A stretch of 64,000 nt of DNA from NCBI RefSeq assembly GCF_020076305.1, contig NZ_JAIQXE010000001.1, positions 558,001 to 622,000 on the forward strand, written 5' to 3'. A program made the translations under genes and the position numbers. The notes beneath the pieces were generated by a model. That model saw only the letters and a program-made list of their open reading frames with translations. It did no database searches and was not told the DNA's origin. Shown one piece after another: positions 30,167 to 39,553 of the stretch (the stretch's first letter is position 1; every line of letters begins with the position of its first letter). This DNA is from Flavihumibacter profundi. Lineage in GTDB: Bacteria > Bacteroidota > Bacteroidia > Chitinophagales > Chitinophagaceae.

Positions 30167-30911
30167 GGACGAATTATTGCTTGCAAAACAGTTAAAAAAA
30201 TTACTTTCAGCATCAGAACCAGCGGCTGATGTTGTTGCAATTACCAATAGCGTTCTGGAAACTGTTTCATGGCTGCAGAATAATCCTGCACCGGATCTGG
30301 TTTTAATGGATATTGAGCTGGCAGACGGGCAGAGTTTTGATATCTTTCAAAAGGTTTCGATCCCTTCACCAATAATATTCACCACCGCATATGATGAATA
30401 TGCTTTAAGGGCATTTAAAGTGAATAGTATTGATTATCTCCTAAAACCCATTAAAGAGGAGGAATTAAAGGCTGCTTTGCAGAAATTCAGAAATGCTGTT
30501 AAACCTCAACCTGGTAAGGAACACCTCGAAGCATTACTTACTGAAATGCAGAAATTGCAACAGTCTTCGGAATATCGTACCCGCTTTTTAGTTAAGCAGG
30601 GACAGAAAATGATCAGTATTGATATCAAAGACATTGCATATATTTTTTCGCAGAACAAGTTTAGTTATTTGCGGACTTTTAATAACCAGAAGTATATTCT
30701 TGATTATGCTTTGGACGAACTGGAACAATCGCTTTCTCCAAAGCTTTTTTTCAGAGTCAACAGGCAATATATTCTTAATTCCGGTTCTGTTGCAGCAATT
30801 CATTCCTGGTTTAACCAGAAATTAAAAGTGGAAGTTGAACCTGCCACTGATGAGCATATTGTTATCAGCAGGGATAAGGCCAATGCATTTAAAGCATGGA
30901 TGGGAGAATAA
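30147..30911 (+). CDS. LytTR-type response regulator
   Basis: 254 residues from ATG 30147; an in-frame TTG six bases upstream is the alternative. Receiver domain residues 1-115 with acid pair E7/D8, phospho-acceptor D55 (PDLVLMDIELADG) and SIDYLLKPIKEEEL. LytTR DNA-binding domain from about 145 (FLVKQGQKMISIDIKDIAYIFSQNKFSYL ... FFRVNRQYILN). Partner of the overlapping histidine kinase; likely targets are the next genes. Confidence 0.92.
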   Translation: MQVLIVEDELLLAKQLKKLLSASEPAADVVAITNSVLETVSWLQNNPAPDLVLMDIELADGQSFDIFQKVSIPSPIIFTTAYDEYALRAFKVNSIDYLLKPIKEEELKAALQKFRNAVKPQPGKEHLEALLTEMQKLQQSSEYRTRFLVKQGQKMISIDIKDIAYIFSQNKFSYLRTFNNQKYILDYALDELEQSLSPKLFFRVNRQYILNSGSVAAIHSWFNQKLKVEVEPATDEHIVISRDKANAFKAWMGE

Positions 30912-30981
30912 TGCTGCGATTGAGTTTGTAAATTCTACTATTCGGAATTGTTCAGATTGCCGGAGCAACTGGTTTATTGCA

Positions 30982-31005
30982 ACTTCATTTTTTAAAAAAT
31001 GAAGT
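30982..31005. promoter_or_regulatory. 24-bp perfect palindrome abutting a start codon
   Basis: Arms ACTTCATTTTTT and AAAAAATGAAGT lie back to back with no loop; the last base touches the ATG at 31006. It could be an operator for a dimeric regulator, or in RNA a hairpin that masks the ribosome site. Confidence 0.55.
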
Positions 31006-31839
31006 ATGAAAATTAAACCTTTCCTTATCCTGATTCCGCTTCTCGTAGTGTGGGGAAGCAAAGCGCAAAACAATAAATTCCAGGTTGGTATTGGATACCA
31101 GCGAACCTGGTTACTGGATAACCAGGCATCTCCATTAAAGTACCAAAGTAGTGAAAAGACCTTTTTACTGGGGTATACACACACAGGGAATACCGGAAAA
31201 TTTGATGCCCGTTTAAATGGTGCGTGGGGTAATTTTTTTCCAACTGGATTTTATAACCGTAAAATGTATGATCCTGGTTATAATCCTGATGGTACACCGA
31301 AGTCAGATTCCGGATTGATTTTGGGTACATTGTACAATGCCAGGATTGATATAGGTTATGCCTGGAAAGTCAATTCCGGGTATTCTGTAATTGACAACAA
31401 AAAACTTGAAAGCAGGAATTATGCAGGCGCATCATTAAGTAACCAGTTGTTTTATTCCGACAATATAGTCAGGAATGCCTGGATGAATTCAAGTTCTCTT
31501 AATGCAGAATTCCAGCATGATGCTCAATATAATGCACGGCATACCATTAATATCAAAATCTCGATCCCGATTTTCGCCCGCAATACAAGATTGCCTTATC
31601 ATAATTCTGTCAGTTCACCGGATGGCAGCAGTCATATCCAAACTATTTTTAAGCAAGGTTCCCGAATGGCCTGGTTTGGCAATTTTCAGAGCATCCGGCT
31701 GGAAGCAGGTTACGATTATGCAGTCAACAAAATGTTCGGAATTGGCATTCACTATTTCGGTCAATGGCTGCACTATAACTACGAAAAACCAATCAGCTTA
31801 TTCCAGAATAATATAGGAATAACAGCCTCTATAAAGTAA
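31006..31839 (+). CDS. Exported barrel-like protein of unknown function
   Basis: 277 residues. MKIKPFLILIPLLVVWGSKAQ is a Sec signal peptide. The mature part alternates aromatic/polar strands (KFQVGIGYQRTWLL, GKFDARLNGAWGNFF, ARIDIGYAWKVNSGYSV, FGIGIHYFGQWLHYNYE) and ends NIGITASIK, compatible with an outer-membrane barrel of about twelve strands. No family recognised. It follows the LytS/LytTR pair by 94 bp and precedes the S41 protease gene by 27 bp, so the three may be linked. Confidence 0.7.
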   Translation: MKIKPFLILIPLLVVWGSKAQNNKFQVGIGYQRTWLLDNQASPLKYQSSEKTFLLGYTHTGNTGKFDARLNGAWGNFFPTGFYNRKMYDPGYNPDGTPKSDSGLILGTLYNARIDIGYAWKVNSGYSVIDNKKLESRNYAGASLSNQLFYSDNIVRNAWMNSSSLNAEFQHDAQYNARHTINIKISIPIFARNTRLPYHNSVSSPDGSSHIQTIFKQGSRMAWFGNFQSIRLEAGYDYAVNKMFGIGIHYFGQWLHYNYEKPISLFQNNIGITASIK

Positions 31840-31866
31840 GAAAATCATCATCTAAAAAATGACTCC

Positions 31867-32901
31867 ATGAAAAGAAGTATAACACTTCTGGCATTATTGG
31901 CGATATTGGCACAGCCATTTTTTTCCTGCCAGAAATTATTAATTGGCAATACAGTTAAAAATACTCCTACTGCTAATTTTGACGAAATGTGGAAAGGGTA
32001 TCATCAATGGTATGGAATGTTTTCTGTAAGGCAGGTGAATTGGGATTCCTTGTATATTGTTTACCGGCCGATGGTAAATGACCAGATGAGTAATACGGAA
32101 TTGTACGGCATTTTGTGCAGGTTGATTACTCCTTTAAATGATATCCATGCATTTCTTCAGCCTACCAGCGACGGTCTTCCACGCTTTGAAAGCAGTGATT
32201 TTTTCCGTATCAATAGAATACAACGCGATTTCTCAATAGACCTGGTCAGGAGTAAATATATCCCTTCTTTAGTGACGGTGGACAGCAGCTTTCATTATGG
32301 TATTACACCGGATAATATCGGGTATATCCATTTTGGGGAATTTGGGTTACCGCTGTCGTTTTATAAGCAGCAACTCAACGTGATAATGGAAAGTTTAAAA
32401 GATACGAAGGGAATTATCATTGACATTCGTAATCATGCCGGGGGGGATGATGAAGTCAGCCGGTATATTGCGGGTCTGTTTGCTGTAGAAGAAAAACTTT
32501 ATATGACAGTCAGGAAGCGCAATGGTGTTGATCCGGGATGTTTTACATCACCTGAGAGCTGGTTTGTTAAACCTTCAGGAAACAGCTCATATGTTAAACC
32601 GGTGGTTTTACTGACCACCCGGTGGACCTCTAGTGCCGGGGAAACATTTACCTGGGCTATGAATACGCAAAGCCAGGTTACACAAATGGGTGATACTACT
32701 GCCGGCGGATTTACTGATGTCATTTCGAGGGAGTTACCAAATGGGTGGTTATATTTTGTTGGAGTGGGTGATTATAGGAATGCCCTGGGTAATAGCGAAG
32801 AAGGCATTGGCGTTTCGCCAAAAAAATACATTATCAATACCCGGGAAGATATTGAGGAAGGAAACGATAAAGTACTGGAAGCGGCTATGGCAAGTTTCTG
32901 A
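31867..32901 (+). CDS. S41 family peptidase, lipoprotein
   Basis: 344 residues. MKRSITLLALLAILAQPFFSC has lipobox FFSC. A tricorn/CTP-type protease core follows: GYIHFGEFGLPLSF, GIIIDIRNHAGGDDEVSRYIAGLF, and the nucleophile region TTRWTSSAGETFTWAM with S256. No PDZ domain is evident, so it is a short tail-specific-protease-like enzyme. The last 17 bp overlap the opposing GNAT gene. Probably processes envelope proteins; substrate unknown. Confidence 0.85.
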   Translation: MKRSITLLALLAILAQPFFSCQKLLIGNTVKNTPTANFDEMWKGYHQWYGMFSVRQVNWDSLYIVYRPMVNDQMSNTELYGILCRLITPLNDIHAFLQPTSDGLPRFESSDFFRINRIQRDFSIDLVRSKYIPSLVTVDSSFHYGITPDNIGYIHFGEFGLPLSFYKQQLNVIMESLKDTKGIIIDIRNHAGGDDEVSRYIAGLFAVEEKLYMTVRKRNGVDPGCFTSPESWFVKPSGNSSYVKPVVLLTTRWTSSAGETFTWAMNTQSQVTQMGDTTAGGFTDVISRELPNGWLYFVGVGDYRNALGNSEEGIGVSPKKYIINTREDIEEGNDKVLEAAMASF

Positions 32902-33394
32902 TGTTGAAATCTGCAATTTTCAGCAACATCTTAAGTACCGGATAGGACTGGTTTTCCAGTATCATATCCGGTATTTTTTCTTCAGAAAAGATAAATCCTA
33001 TCTTTTTATACAGGCTAATGGCACTTTGGTTTTCTTCCAGGACAAACAGGCAGATATTATCAATCTGGTTAAGCCGTACACATTCTGCAATAAGTTCCCG
33101 GATAAATTTTTCTCCGATTCCCTTGCCTCTTAAAGCAGGATCGCCAACCAATAACCTGCCTAGCCTGGGTGAGTGGGGTTCATCTGTAATTATTTCCCCG
33201 ATGGCTATTGGATCACCCAGGTCGTTTAACCCAATGTATAATTGTTTATTGGGAAACTTTTCCTGGTGCGCTGCAACCTGTTGCTGAGTAATCGGAAAAC
33301 TCCAGGAAGGGCCTGCGAAAGTGAATAACAATTTTGGATCCTGTACCCATTTTTCCAGGATATGAAAATCGTCAGGTTGATATTTCCGGATCAT
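32885..33394 (-). CDS. GNAT family N-acetyltransferase
   Basis: 169 residues. The acetyl-CoA loop LLVGDPALRGKGIGEKFIREL (R/Q-x-x-G-x-G/A) and the C-terminal strand-helix (NICLFVLEENQSAISLYKKIGFIF) are typical of GNAT. Target amine unknown. Its ATG overlaps the stop of the P-type ATPase (ATGA), so it is translated from the same mRNA; last gene of the amidase-ATPase-GNAT operon. Confidence 0.87.
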   Translation of the reverse strand: MIRKYQPDDFHILEKWVQDPKLLFTFAGPSWSFPITQQQVAAHQEKFPNKQLYIGLNDLGDPIAIGEIITDEPHSPRLGRLLVGDPALRGKGIGEKFIRELIAECVRLNQIDNICLFVLEENQSAISLYKKIGFIFSEEKIPDMILENQSYPVLKMLLKIADFNIRNLP

Positions 33395-35883
33395 GTTTTA
33401 TTTTTTTTCCGGGAGATCCATTTTACTATTTCAAACCATATAACCGAAAGGAAGCCAATCGCAAGGCTAAAGAACAAATCTTTGAACGGTAATTGACTGA
33501 ACTTAAAAAAAACGGTGAGGAATGGGATCAACAAAAGGCAGGCCACAAGGCTGATGGTTATCCCAATGATTAAACGAACCAGGTAGTTTGCATATCCAGC
33601 GGTGGTGAAAACAGAATAATAAAAAGACCGGTTAACCAGGGTAAGAAAAATATTTGCGGATATCAAAACCAGAAAAACCATTGTACGGGTGGTATTTTCA
33701 TCTTTTCCATAGATAACCGCATATTGATAGGTGAGGAGAGCTGCCGCTGTAATCACGAGGCCTTGCAGAATACTTACAGAAATTTCATGCCAGTTAAAAA
33801 ATGTAGTGCTCATGGGTCTTGGCGGTTGTTGCATTACATTGCTTTCCATAGGGTCATTTTCATAAATAATGGAACAGGTTGGGCCCATGATTAGTTCCAG
33901 GAATATGATGTGGACAGGTGTGAATATATTCGGATAGACCCAACCTAAAGCCAATGGTATAAAAACCGTAAGTATGATTGGAATATGAATGGAAATAATA
34001 TACCGGATAGCTTTTTTCAGGTTGGTATAAATTCTTCTGCCCATGGCAATTGCAGTTGCCATTTTTTCCAGGTCGTCATCAGTGAGAACCAGGGAAGCAG
34101 CGCGTTTGGCTATTTCTGATCCTTTGTCTCCCATGGCAATGCCAATATGGGCAGCTTTCAGGGCCGGTCCATCATTTACACCATCACCAGTCATGGCAAC
34201 GATTTTCCCGATTTCTTTCAAAGCGTTTACGATGGTTAGTTTCGCCTCAGGGAACATCCTGGTGAAAATGTTTGTAGCAGCTATCGTTTTATTTAATTCC
34301 CGGGGTGGTATATTCATCAGCGCAACTCCATCAAGAGATTTATCCGCGCCCCTGAAGCCAATCTGCCTGGCAATTGTGGCAGTAGTTAAGGCATTATCGC
34401 CGGTAATAATTTTTACATCTATGCCTGCTTCATAAAATGATTGCAGCACCCTGCTAAAGTTTTTCCTGGGCGGGTCATAAAAAGCGATGAGCCCTTGTAG
34501 CCCGAATTTGAATTCCTGCTGTGTGGCAGGAAACTGGTCACCTTCATATACAGCAGTGGCAACAGCCAGTACCCTGTATCCTTTTTGAGACAGGGCATTC
34601 AGGGCAGCACTTGCTTTTAAATGTTCTTCAGCAGACAGTACACAAACCTCCATAATTGCTTCGGGTGCACCTTTTGCTGCCAAAATTCGTTTTCCTTCCC
34701 CATTTTCAAATATATGTGTCATCATGGGCGGCACGCCACTTAGAGGGTATTCATGCACCATTTTAAATGAAGGCCGTTCGTCAACCTCGGTAATTTTTCC
34801 GTATGATTCATGGAGCGCGAGTTCCATCGGATCGAAAGGAATAGGTTCACTGGCCCACATGCCGGTTTTAATGATATGTTTCATGTTGGCGGATAAATCC
34901 TGCTCAGTATGGGTCAATTGATCATTATCCAGGCTATAGATTTCTGCCAGGCTCATCCTGTTTTCGGTTATGGTCCCTGTTTTATCAATGCAAATTACTG
35001 AAGCTGATCCCAGGGTCTCCACAGTGGTCGTTTGCTTAACAATGATGCCCATTTTCATGAGTCGCCAGGCACCTAAAGCCATAAAGGTGGTAAACGCCAC
35101 TGGGATTTCTTCAGGTAAGATACTCATGGCCAGAGTAAGCGCTTTTAAAAGGCTGTCCAGGATATTTCGGGACGAACTATAATTTAAAGCCCAAACAATG
35201 AAGAATACGATAATCCCGATAGCAGCCATTTTTTTAACAAAATTGCTAATCTGCTGCTGTAGTGGTGTTTTTTCCACTTTTATGGTTTCCATTTGCTTAC
35301 CAATCTGCGCCAATTTGGTCATATTGCCAATGGCCTGCACCCGGGCAAGCGCAAGTCCGCCGCTTACGGTGGTGCCTTGGAAGACCAGGTTATTACCTGC
35401 AGTTTCATTTTTTATTACCGGGAAGGATTCGCCTGTCAATATTGATTCGTTTACAGCAAAATCATTGGATTGGATGATGGTTCCATCTGCAGGTATAGAG
35501 CTCCCTTCTTCCACAATCATGATATCTCCCATTACAATATCTTCTAATGGAATGCCCATTTTTTCTCCTTCCCTGATAACATAAGCATTGGGTTTGGTTA
35601 GTTTTTTCAGGGCATCAAGTGCATTCCGGCTCCTGGCATCCTGGTAAATCGAAATTGTTGCAACCAGTACAATGGAAATTCCCATGAAAATTCCTTCCGG
35701 GGCCTGCCCACTTATAAAATAAATAATTGCGGCAGCCAGCAATAGCAAAAACATCGGTTCCTTACCGAGGTCGCGGATAATCCTGAAAAAGGCATTCTCC
35801 TTTTTCTGTGCAATCCTGTTTTGGCCGTATTTCAGCCGTGCTGATAAGACTTCCTGAGGGTTTAATCCATTAATTTTTTCCAT
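33391..35883 (-). CDS. P-type cation-translocating ATPase
   Basis: 830 residues. Seen: cation ATPase N-terminal domain, actuator TGES, phosphorylation site CIDKTGTITENR with D300, KGAPEAIMEVC (nucleotide domain), and hinge MTGDGVNDGPALKAAHIGIAMG, with about ten membrane helices. Overall it resembles SERCA/PMR1-like P2A pumps, but the M4 motif is ILPEEIPVAFT instead of PEGLP, so the ion cannot be read off with certainty (Ca2+ or Mn2+ are the nearest guesses). It directly follows the amidase gene: the stop codon of one abuts the ATG of the other. Confidence 0.9.
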   Translation of the reverse strand: MEKINGLNPQEVLSARLKYGQNRIAQKKENAFFRIIRDLGKEPMFLLLLAAAIIYFISGQAPEGIFMGISIVLVATISIYQDARSRNALDALKKLTKPNAYVIREGEKMGIPLEDIVMGDIMIVEEGSSIPADGTIIQSNDFAVNESILTGESFPVIKNETAGNNLVFQGTTVSGGLALARVQAIGNMTKLAQIGKQMETIKVEKTPLQQQISNFVKKMAAIGIIVFFIVWALNYSSSRNILDSLLKALTLAMSILPEEIPVAFTTFMALGAWRLMKMGIIVKQTTTVETLGSASVICIDKTGTITENRMSLAEIYSLDNDQLTHTEQDLSANMKHIIKTGMWASEPIPFDPMELALHESYGKITEVDERPSFKMVHEYPLSGVPPMMTHIFENGEGKRILAAKGAPEAIMEVCVLSAEEHLKASAALNALSQKGYRVLAVATAVYEGDQFPATQQEFKFGLQGLIAFYDPPRKNFSRVLQSFYEAGIDVKIITGDNALTTATIARQIGFRGADKSLDGVALMNIPPRELNKTIAATNIFTRMFPEAKLTIVNALKEIGKIVAMTGDGVNDGPALKAAHIGIAMGDKGSEIAKRAASLVLTDDDLEKMATAIAMGRRIYTNLKKAIRYIISIHIPIILTVFIPLALGWVYPNIFTPVHIIFLELIMGPTCSIIYENDPMESNVMQQPPRPMSTTFFNWHEISVSILQGLVITAAALLTYQYAVIYGKDENTTRTMVFLVLISANIFLTLVNRSFYYSVFTTAGYANYLVRLIIGITISLVACLLLIPFLTVFFKFSQLPFKDLFFSLAIGFLSVIWFEIVKWISRKKNKT

Positions 35884-37500
35884 TTATTCAATACTGTGTT
35901 TAAAAGCAGGCATTGGCCTTTTCCCGAATGCCTGTTCGAAGGAATAAGCAAGACTGATTAATTGTGGCTCAGTGTATGCACCTGAGAAAAAAGATAAACC
36001 TACCGGCAGGTCATATACCAATCCGCAGGGTACAGTAATATGCGGGTATCCGGAGGTTGCCGCTGGTGTTGTAAGTGATACATCCCCCCAGCGGTCCCCA
36101 TACCATAAATCAATACTGCAAGCCGGGCCCATTGTTAACCCGCTAATGGCATCTAATTGATGTTTTTTGATTACCTCGTCAATGATATTACGTGAACCTA
36201 TATGCGATTTTGCCAGCGACTGGAGATACTCTTTTGTTTCCAATCCGCTTAGCTTATCGGAACTTTCCAGGATGTCCTGTGTGAAATAGGGCATGGCCTT
36301 TTCTGCATTAGCATTGTTATAGGCTATAACTTCATGAAGGGATTTTATTTTGGCACCGGATGAAGCGAGGTATTTATTAAGTCCGTGCTTAAATTCATAT
36401 TTCAACACTATCAGCTCATTTTGGGCCAGTGCATTTATTTTGTCGAGGTATTCAATTTCTATAATTTCAGCACCTTGTTTAATCAGCAGGGCTTTGGCTT
36501 TATTCCAGCATTCTATCATATGCAGATTGTCGCCCTGGAATTTTTTTTCAACACCAATCCTTTTCCCTTTTAGCGCGTTGGCATCCAGGAATTTGGTATA
36601 GTCTGAGGGGATTTTGCCTGCATTTTCTGCAGTTTTTTCATCTGTCGGATCGGCACCTGCCAAAACTCCCAATAATATGGCTGCATCCTTAACGGTTCTT
36701 GCCATCGGGCCTGCTGTATCCTGGGTATGTGAAATTGGAATAATGCCCGACCTGCTGAGCAAGCCTACTGTTGGTTTTAGTCCCACAATACCATTTACGG
36801 AAGACGGACAAGTTATCGAGCCATCTGTTTCAGTACCTACAGCAACAGTGCAAAGGTTGGCTGCTGTAGCTACTCCAGAACCTGCACTTGATCCACAAGG
36901 ATTGTGGGTAAGCAGGTAAGGATTCCTTGTTTGCCCACCCCGGCTACTCCATCCGGAAGATGAATGCGAACTGCGGAAATTCGCCCATTCCGATAAATTA
37001 GTTTTGCCCAGCAGGACTGCACCTGCCTGCCTGAGTTGTCTGACAATGAATGCATCTTTAGGTGCAATATGCCCTGCCAGTGCCAGGGAGCCTGCAGTAG
37101 TCTGCATTTTATCATTGGTACCTATATTATCCTTAATAAGCACTGGTATGCCATGAAGTTGTCCCCGGACTTTTCCATTTTTTCTTTCTGCATCCATTGC
37201 TGCAGCAATGGAAAGGGCATCTGGATTTACTTCAATTACAGAATTAAGTTTTGGTCCTGCTGCATCAATTGCTTTAATTCGGTCAAGGTATAATTGGGTA
37301 ATGGTTACAGCGGTTAAAGCACCGGAACCCATCATCTGTTGCAGTTCGCTGATGCTGGCTTCTTCCAGTTTAAAATTTTCAATTTGGGAACCTGCCTGGC
37401 CCGCTTCATTTTTTACTTCCGGCCCGCTTTTACACATTGACAGGGTGGCCAGTGAAAGTCCGGCTAAAGATCCGTTCCTGAGAAAATTACGTCTGTTCAT
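35884..37500 (-). CDS. Amidase (amidase signature family), Tat-exported lipoprotein
   Basis: 538 residues. The N-terminus MNRRNFLRNGSLAGLSLATLSMC combines a twin-arginine motif with a lipobox cysteine (C23). The amidase-signature triad is visible: K123 in GIPVLIKDNIGT, cis-Ser S204 in CGSSAGSGVATA and nucleophile S228 in TETDGSITCPS, 24 residues later as in fatty-acid amide hydrolase. It hydrolyses an amide outside the cytoplasm; substrate unknown. First gene of the operon with the P-type ATPase and GNAT. Confidence 0.92.
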   Translation of the reverse strand: MNRRNFLRNGSLAGLSLATLSMCKSGPEVKNEAGQAGSQIENFKLEEASISELQQMMGSGALTAVTITQLYLDRIKAIDAAGPKLNSVIEVNPDALSIAAAMDAERKNGKVRGQLHGIPVLIKDNIGTNDKMQTTAGSLALAGHIAPKDAFIVRQLRQAGAVLLGKTNLSEWANFRSSHSSSGWSSRGGQTRNPYLLTHNPCGSSAGSGVATAANLCTVAVGTETDGSITCPSSVNGIVGLKPTVGLLSRSGIIPISHTQDTAGPMARTVKDAAILLGVLAGADPTDEKTAENAGKIPSDYTKFLDANALKGKRIGVEKKFQGDNLHMIECWNKAKALLIKQGAEIIEIEYLDKINALAQNELIVLKYEFKHGLNKYLASSGAKIKSLHEVIAYNNANAEKAMPYFTQDILESSDKLSGLETKEYLQSLAKSHIGSRNIIDEVIKKHQLDAISGLTMGPACSIDLWYGDRWGDVSLTTPAATSGYPHITVPCGLVYDLPVGLSFFSGAYTEPQLISLAYSFEQAFGKRPMPAFKHSIE

Positions 37501-37515
37501 AATAATTATATTAAA

Positions 37516-38022
37516 CTAGCAGCCTTCTTTTTCTATGTAATTATGTAAACCCTGCATAGCATTCTTCTGTACTTTATTTTGGAGGAAGCGTGTCCATCCC
37601 CATAGCCAGCCCGGCAAGCCTAAAGCCTGCCGGCTCCATAAATAAAAATCAAATTGGTCATTATGGGCGATGATTTTTCCATCGCTGAAACGGAACTTCG
37701 ACTGTATATGGTTTTCTACCTGCCTTCCGCTTGCTGAAAAGGTATACTTAGCTATCCACTTTGCTGAGCCTTCAAGGTCATTCGCCTTAACATTGCTGAA
37801 TTTAAGGCGAAGGTCTTTGCCTCTCTTCAACAACATTTCCCACATGGCGCATACTTCGGAAGCATCCAGGTTTTTGAAGACGGGGTCATTAAAGACAGCA
37901 TTCCCTGCATAGCATTCCTGCATGCCTTTATAATCCTTATTTTGGAAGCAGGTATAAAATTTAATGAGCAATTCTTCATTGGGATGTATTTGCCTGCCAC
38001 TAAGAAAATTGCCCATGATCAT
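37516..38022 (-). CDS. Nuclear transport factor 2-like (SnoaL-type) protein
   Basis: 168 residues from ATG 38022 (MIMGNFLSGRQIHPNEELL); alternatives are ATG 38016 or a TTG at 38046. NTF2-like cone-fold pattern: LLIKFYTCFQNKDYKGMQECYAGNAVFNDPVFKNLDASEVCAMWEMLL, then AKWIAKYTFSASGRQVENHIQSKFRFSDGKIIAHNDQFDFYLW. Such proteins are small ligand-binding or isomerase-like enzymes. It lies 15 bp upstream of the amidase start on the same strand. Confidence 0.75.
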   Translation of the reverse strand: MIMGNFLSGRQIHPNEELLIKFYTCFQNKDYKGMQECYAGNAVFNDPVFKNLDASEVCAMWEMLLKRGKDLRLKFSNVKANDLEGSAKWIAKYTFSASGRQVENHIQSKFRFSDGKIIAHNDQFDFYLWSRQALGLPGWLWGWTRFLQNKVQKNAMQGLHNYIEKEGC

Positions 38023-38090
38023 GCAGTTATTTTTTAAGAAATTCAATTTCGCTAAGGGTAATTACAATTTAAGGTATTTATAAATTAAAT

Positions 38091-38123
38091 AAAAAAGCCC
38101 CCAGCAGTAAGGCTGAGGGCTTT
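38091..38123 (-). terminator. Terminator after the Gfo/Idh/MocA gene
   Basis: AAAGCCCCCAGC (38094-38105) pairs with GCTGAGGGCTTT (38112-38123) with one mismatch. On the minus strand it is followed by a T6 run. Confidence 0.8.
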
Positions 38124-38138
38124 CTGTAAAAATAAATC

Positions 38139-39488
38139 TTAGAAATATTTAGTAACTCCCGGTACGGCAATAGGGTAAAATCCATCGCTATTGGGCACAA
38201 TTGGTGGAGTGGCATCCCATGCATATACTTTCGGGTGGATATCGAGGCCGCTATTGATCGCTTTATCCCATTCAATGATCTGGCCACTATATGTTGCTAA
38301 TCTTCCAAGGATGGAAGTCATAGTACTTCTTGCGCCATTTTCCGCGTCAGCAAATTTATATTCCCCTTTTGCAATTGCAGCAAAAAGTTCTTCATGCTCT
38401 GTCTGGTAAGGGTTATTCTCTTTTGTTGAATCGAATTTGTATAATGAATTTCCTTTTAAATCAACAATGCTTCCCGCACCGCATAGGATTTTTCCTTTTG
38501 TGCCGACTAAAAGTTCATCAACCCGGCTCATAGTACCTGGTATATGGCGGCACTGGCTATTCAGGATTGAGCCGTCGGCATAAGTAAATTCAACATAATG
38601 GTGATCAAAAATTTCACCATGGTCTTTGCCTTTCCGGACCTGGCGGCCTCCCATGCCCTGGGCCTTAACAGGATGGGCATTCTTGAACCAGTTGATCACA
38701 TCAATATTGTGAATATGCTGTTCATTGATATGGTCACCACAAAGCCAGTTAAAATAATACCAGTTGCGCATCTGGTATTCCATTTCTGTTTGTCCCGCTT
38801 GCCTTGGCCTCACCCAAACACCATCATTGTTCCACCAGGCCTGTGCGGACGTGATGTCGCCAATTAAGTCTTTTCGCTTGAACAATTCGCGGTAGGAATT
38901 CTGGTAGTGCCTTTGCAAGCCAACCACAACGTTCAATTTCTTTTGCTTGGCAATAGCTGCTGCAGCAATTACACGCTGGATGCCTGCAGGATCAGTTGCA
39001 ACAGGCTTTTCCATGAAAATTTGCTTACCCTGTTTTACAGCTTCCTCAAAATGGATGGGTCGGAATCCCGGAGGCGTGGTCAGGAGTACAACATCGGCTA
39101 AAGCAATTGCTTTCTGGTAGGCATCAAAGCCTACAAACTTCCTTTCTTCCGGTACATCAACCTGGGCTTTAAGATTCTTTACTGTAGAAGAATAATCTGA
39201 AATATCATCGGCGGTAAGGGTTTTATAACAATCGTCCAGGCGGTCACGGAATGCGTCTGCCATGGCAACCAGTTTAACCTTCTGCTTGGATAATAAGGCC
39301 TGCAAAGCAGCACCGGTTCCCCGGCCTCCACAGCCAATCAGGGCTATTTTAATGGTATCATCAGAACCTGAAAAAAAGTTAGCCTTGGACATCAGTGGCG
39401 CAGCGATCAATCCACCGGCAAGGATGCCTGTTTGTTTAACAAATACCCGGCGGGTAGCGGCATTTTTTGAAGAATCTTCGTTAGTCAT
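38139..39488 (-). CDS. Gfo/Idh/MocA family oxidoreductase, Tat-exported
   Basis: 449 residues. Tat signal ATRRVFVKQTGILAGGLIAAPLMSKA at the N-terminus. Rossmann motif KIALIGCGGRGTGAALQALL, then EKPVATDPAGIQRVI with the conserved E-K-P of the family (EKP lysine is catalytic in many members) and the C-terminal substrate domain (GDHINEQHIHNIDVINWF ... KGKILCGAGSIVD). Uses NAD(P) or tightly held NADP to oxidise or interconvert sugars. A periplasmic location implies a retained cofactor. Upstream of it on the same strand is the SUMF1-like gene. Confidence 0.93.
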   Translation of the reverse strand: MTNEDSSKNAATRRVFVKQTGILAGGLIAAPLMSKANFFSGSDDTIKIALIGCGGRGTGAALQALLSKQKVKLVAMADAFRDRLDDCYKTLTADDISDYSSTVKNLKAQVDVPEERKFVGFDAYQKAIALADVVLLTTPPGFRPIHFEEAVKQGKQIFMEKPVATDPAGIQRVIAAAAIAKQKKLNVVVGLQRHYQNSYRELFKRKDLIGDITSAQAWWNNDGVWVRPRQAGQTEMEYQMRNWYYFNWLCGDHINEQHIHNIDVINWFKNAHPVKAQGMGGRQVRKGKDHGEIFDHHYVEFTYADGSILNSQCRHIPGTMSRVDELLVGTKGKILCGAGSIVDLKGNSLYKFDSTKENNPYQTEHEELFAAIAKGEYKFADAENGARSTMTSILGRLATYSGQIIEWDKAINSGLDIHPKVYAWDATPPIVPNSDGFYPIAVPGVTKYF

Positions 39489-39553
39489 ATTTATTTTTTG
39501 GGTTTTCTAAATTATTTCATTTAAAGGGAAATAGGGTTACTGATTTTTCACCA

